A stretch of 48,082 nucleotides of DNA from Streptomyces aurantiacus (lineage in GTDB: Bacteria; Actinomycetota; Actinomycetes; Streptomycetales; Streptomycetaceae). A model generated the notes under the pieces. That model was not told the origin of the DNA. It made no database searches and was given only the letters and a program-made list of their open reading frames with translations. Of this stretch, positions 46,137 to 48,082 are shown one piece after another (the stretch's first letter is position 1; each line of letters starts with the position of its first letter). Where the stretch lies: the NCBI RefSeq assembly GCF_001418335.1, contig NZ_LIPP01000087.1, positions 415 to 48,496 on the forward strand, read 5' to 3'. The translations under genes were made by a program, and so were the position numbers.

Positions 46137-47792
46137 ATGAACGCAGACAGCCGCACCAGGCTCAACCAGACGCCCGAGTGGACCGCTCTGGCCGAGCACC
46201 GGAAGGAACTCGCCGAGACGCAGCTGCGCGAGCTGTTCGACCGGAACCCGGGACGCGGCACCGCATACACCCTGCGCGTCGGCGATCTGCACGTCGACTA
46301 CTCCAAGCACCTGGTCACCGACCGGACACTGCGGCTGCTGCGTGAGCTGGCCGCGGCGACGGACGTGTTCGGCCTGCGGGACGCCCTCTTCGGCGGCGAG
46401 AAGATCAACACGACCGAGGACCGGGCGGTCCTGCACACCGCGTTGCGCGCCCCGCGCGACGCGGTCGTCGAGGTCGACGGGGAGAACGTGGTACCGGCGG
46501 TGCACGCGGTCCTCGACAAGATGTCCGGCTTCGCCGAGCGCGTCCGCTCCGGCGAGTGGACCGGGCACACCGGCAGGCGCATCAAGAACGTGGTGAACAT
46601 CGGCATCGGCGGCTCCGACCTGGGCCCGGCGATGGCGTACGAGGCACTGCGGTCCTTCACCGACCGGGACCTGACCGTCCGCTTCGTGTCGAACGTGGAC
46701 GGGGCCGACCTGCACGAGGCCGTGCGGGACCTGGACCCGGCCGAGACGCTGTTCGTCATCGCCTCGAAGACCTTCACCACCATCGAGACGATCACCAACG
46801 CGACGTCGGCGCGCGACTGGCTGCTGACCGAGCTGAAGGCCGGCCAGGAGGCCGTGGCCAAGCACTTCGTGGCGCTGTCGACGAACGCCGGGAAGGTCGC
46901 CGACTTCGGCATCGACACGGCCAACATGTTCGAGTTCTGGGACTGGGTCGGCGGGCGCTACTCCTTCGACTCCGCGATCGGCCTGTCCCTGATGATCGCG
47001 ATCGGCCCGGACCGCTTCCGGGAGCTGCTCGACGGCTTCCACCTCGTCGACGAGCACTTCCGCACCGCGCCCGCCGAGTCCAACGTGCCGTTGCTGCTGG
47101 GTCTGTTGGGCGTCTGGTACGGCAACTTCCACGACGCGCAGTCGCACGCGGTGCTGCCGTACTCGCACTACCTGTCCAAGTTCACGGCGTACTTGCAGCA
47201 GCTGGACATGGAGTCCAACGGCAAGTCCGTGGACCGCCAGGGCCGCCCCGTCGAATGGCAGACCGGCCCGGTCGTGTGGGGCACGCCCGGCACCAACGGG
47301 CAGCACGCGTACTACCAGCTCATCCACCAGGGCACGAAGGTCATCCCGGCGGACTTCATCGGCTTCGCCGAGCCGGTCGCCGAGCTCAGCGACGGGCTCA
47401 AGGCGCAGCACGACCTGCTGATGGCCAACTTCTTCGCGCAGACGCAGGCGTTGGCCTTCGGCAAGACGCCGGACGAGGTGCGGGCGGAGGGTGTGCCCGA
47501 GGAACTGGTGCCGCACAAGACGTTCAAGGGGAACCATCCGACGACCACGATCCTCGCGCGGGAGCTGACTCCGTCGGTCCTCGGGCAACTCATCGCGCTC
47601 TACGAGCACAAGGTGTTCGTGCAGGGGGCGATCTGGGACGTCGACTCGTTCGACCAGTGGGGTGTGGAGCTCGGCAAGGTCCTTGCGAAGCGGGTTGAGC
47701 CGGCGCTTACGGAGGGGGTGGATGTGCCTGGTCTGGACGAGTCCACGGCTGCCCTCGTGGCGACGTACCGGGAGTTGCGGGGCCGGGGGTAG
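46137..47792 (+). CDS. pgi: Glucose-6-phosphate isomerase
   Basis: A 551-residue protein of the long bacterial type. Signatures are [18 protein letters not shown] (phosphate site), [72 protein letters not shown] and [23 protein letters not shown] (catalytic His). It interconverts glucose 6-phosphate and fructose 6-phosphate. The ATG has only a weak purine-rich site (GGCGGAA) upstream. Its nearest promoter-like element is the damage-type motif at 45961-45983, with the A/T-richer patch beyond it. The interspersed repeat cluster lies about 45 bp past the stop. Confidence 0.97.
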   Translation: MNADSRTRLNQTPEWTALAEHRKELAETQLRELFDRNPGRGTAYTLRVGDLHVDYSKHLVTDRTLRLLRELAAATDVFGLRDALFGGEKINTTEDRAVLHTALRAPRDAVVEVDGENVVPAVHAVLDKMSGFAERVRSGEWTGHTGRRIKNVVNIGIGGSDLGPAMAYEALRSFTDRDLTVRFVSNVDGADLHEAVRDLDPAETLFVIASKTFTTIETITNATSARDWLLTELKAGQEAVAKHFVALSTNAGKVADFGIDTANMFEFWDWVGGRYSFDSAIGLSLMIAIGPDRFRELLDGFHLVDEHFRTAPAESNVPLLLGLLGVWYGNFHDAQSHAVLPYSHYLSKFTAYLQQLDMESNGKSVDRQGRPVEWQTGPVVWGTPGTNGQHAYYQLIHQGTKVIPADFIGFAEPVAELSDGLKAQHDLLMANFFAQTQALAFGKTPDEVRAEGVPEELVPHKTFKGNHPTTTILARELTPSVLGQLIALYEHKVFVQGAIWDVDSFDQWGVELGKVLAKRVEPALTEGVDVPGLDESTAALVATYRELRGRG

Positions 47793-47837
47793 TGGGGCCG
47801 GGGGTAGTGGGGCAGGCGCGGGTGCGCTGTGGCTGGC

Positions 47838-47950
47838 CGCGCAGTTCCCCGCGCCCCTGAAAGACTGCGCAGTTCCCCGCGCCCCTAAAAGACAAAAGAC
47901 TGCGCAGGTCCCCGCGCCTATGGGTACCTAGGGGCGCGGGGAACTGCGCA
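47838..47950. repeat. Cluster of Streptomyces interspersed repeat copies
   Basis: Three direct copies (47838-47858, 47866-47886, and a variant 47901-47920) are followed by an inverted copy (47930-47950). The third and fourth can pair into a long hairpin around GGGTACC. The cluster lies between convergent genes and probably terminates both. Confidence 0.88.
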
Positions 47951-47959
47951 ACGGGGGTT

Positions 47960-47977
47960 CGGGGGCGGAGCCCCCGA
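47960..47977. terminator. Short GC hairpin after the repeat cluster
   Basis: GGGGGC-GGA-GCCCCC, with flanking C/G pairing, between the pgi 3' region and the minus-strand gene at the window edge. Confidence 0.5.
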
Positions 47978-47999
47978 GGCGGTGACCGGGGCCCACCTG

Positions 48000-48082
48000 T
48001 CAGGGGGAAGCCGGCGGGTACAGCGAGCGCGGCAACGCGGACGCCGCCGCCGCGTCCAGCAGCCACAGCGGGCGGGACCGGC
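48000..48082 (-). CDS. 3' end of an unidentified gene (cut by window edge)
   Basis: The minus strand has an open frame entering from the right edge and ending at TGA 48002-48000. The last residues are RSRPLWLLDAAAASALP then RSLYPPASP. Third codon positions are nearly all G or C, as in real genes here. Too little is present to name the product. Confidence 0.5.
   Translation of the reverse strand, partial: RSRPLWLLDAAAASALPRSLYPPASP

Overview
The window is GC-rich DNA with coding and intergenic features typical of a Streptomyces or close relative. Codon third positions are almost always G or C, and GTG starts and 4-base ATGA/GTGA overlaps are common. Two blocks are characteristic of the genus: uvrC-rapZ-yvcK-whiA and gap-pgk-tpiA-secG. 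An interspersed repeat built on GCGCAGTTCCCCGCGCCCCT, which I recall as common between Streptomyces genes, also occurs several times. I see no tRNA, rRNA, CRISPR array, insertion sequence or prophage. This is chromosomal core with accessory genes interleaved.

Layout. 1-4.9 kb: start of gltD, a DUF1772-like membrane protein, a uridine-kinase-like protein with a degenerate P-loop, a two-CBS protein, CorA and a methyltransferase. 4.9-9.9 kb (mostly minus): pseudouridine kinase/glycosidase pair, glutathione-independent formaldehyde dehydrogenase, Ogt DNA repair protein and a secreted glycerophosphodiesterase. 10.2-18.6 kb (plus): MHYT membrane sensor, uvrB, terD, a TerD-like/NTPase-like fusion, terC behind a probable Mn2+ (yybP-ykoY) riboswitch, and a Ca2+/H+ antiporter. 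18.6-25.2 kb: MFS transporter, aroQ, an amino-acid ABC transporter, an MBL-fold hydrolase and a mycothiol-dependent-type enzyme. 25.4-32.5 kb: uvrA, a sugar-kinase/LacI operon with a 30-bp palindromic operator, an HTH protein and a possible small protein. 32.8-38.1 kb: uvrC-rapZ-yvcK-whiA operon. 38.5-48.1 kb: secreted zinc carboxypeptidase, gap, pgk-tpiA, secG, an RbpA-family protein, pgi, and the 3' end of one more gene.

The most interesting pattern is regulatory. The same bipartite promoter, TTGTCAGTG-N8-TANNNT, lies upstream of ogt, uvrB, terD, uvrA and a tiny ORF before pgi, and a degraded copy lies upstream of uvrC. It matches the mycobacterial RecA/LexA-independent DNA-damage promoter (RecA-NDp motif) controlled by PafBC. 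In ogt, uvrB, uvrC and the tiny ORF the -10 element ends exactly 7 nt before the start codon, which implies leaderless mRNAs. No LexA box was seen. All three excision-repair genes, the alkylation-repair gene and the first ter gene therefore appear to share one damage-responsive switch. A few kilobases further on, terC carries a metal-sensing leader in which the 3' side of the aptamer P1 stem can alternatively pair with the ribosome binding site. Together these suggest a damage- and metal-responsive Ter module, which is an inference from sequence.
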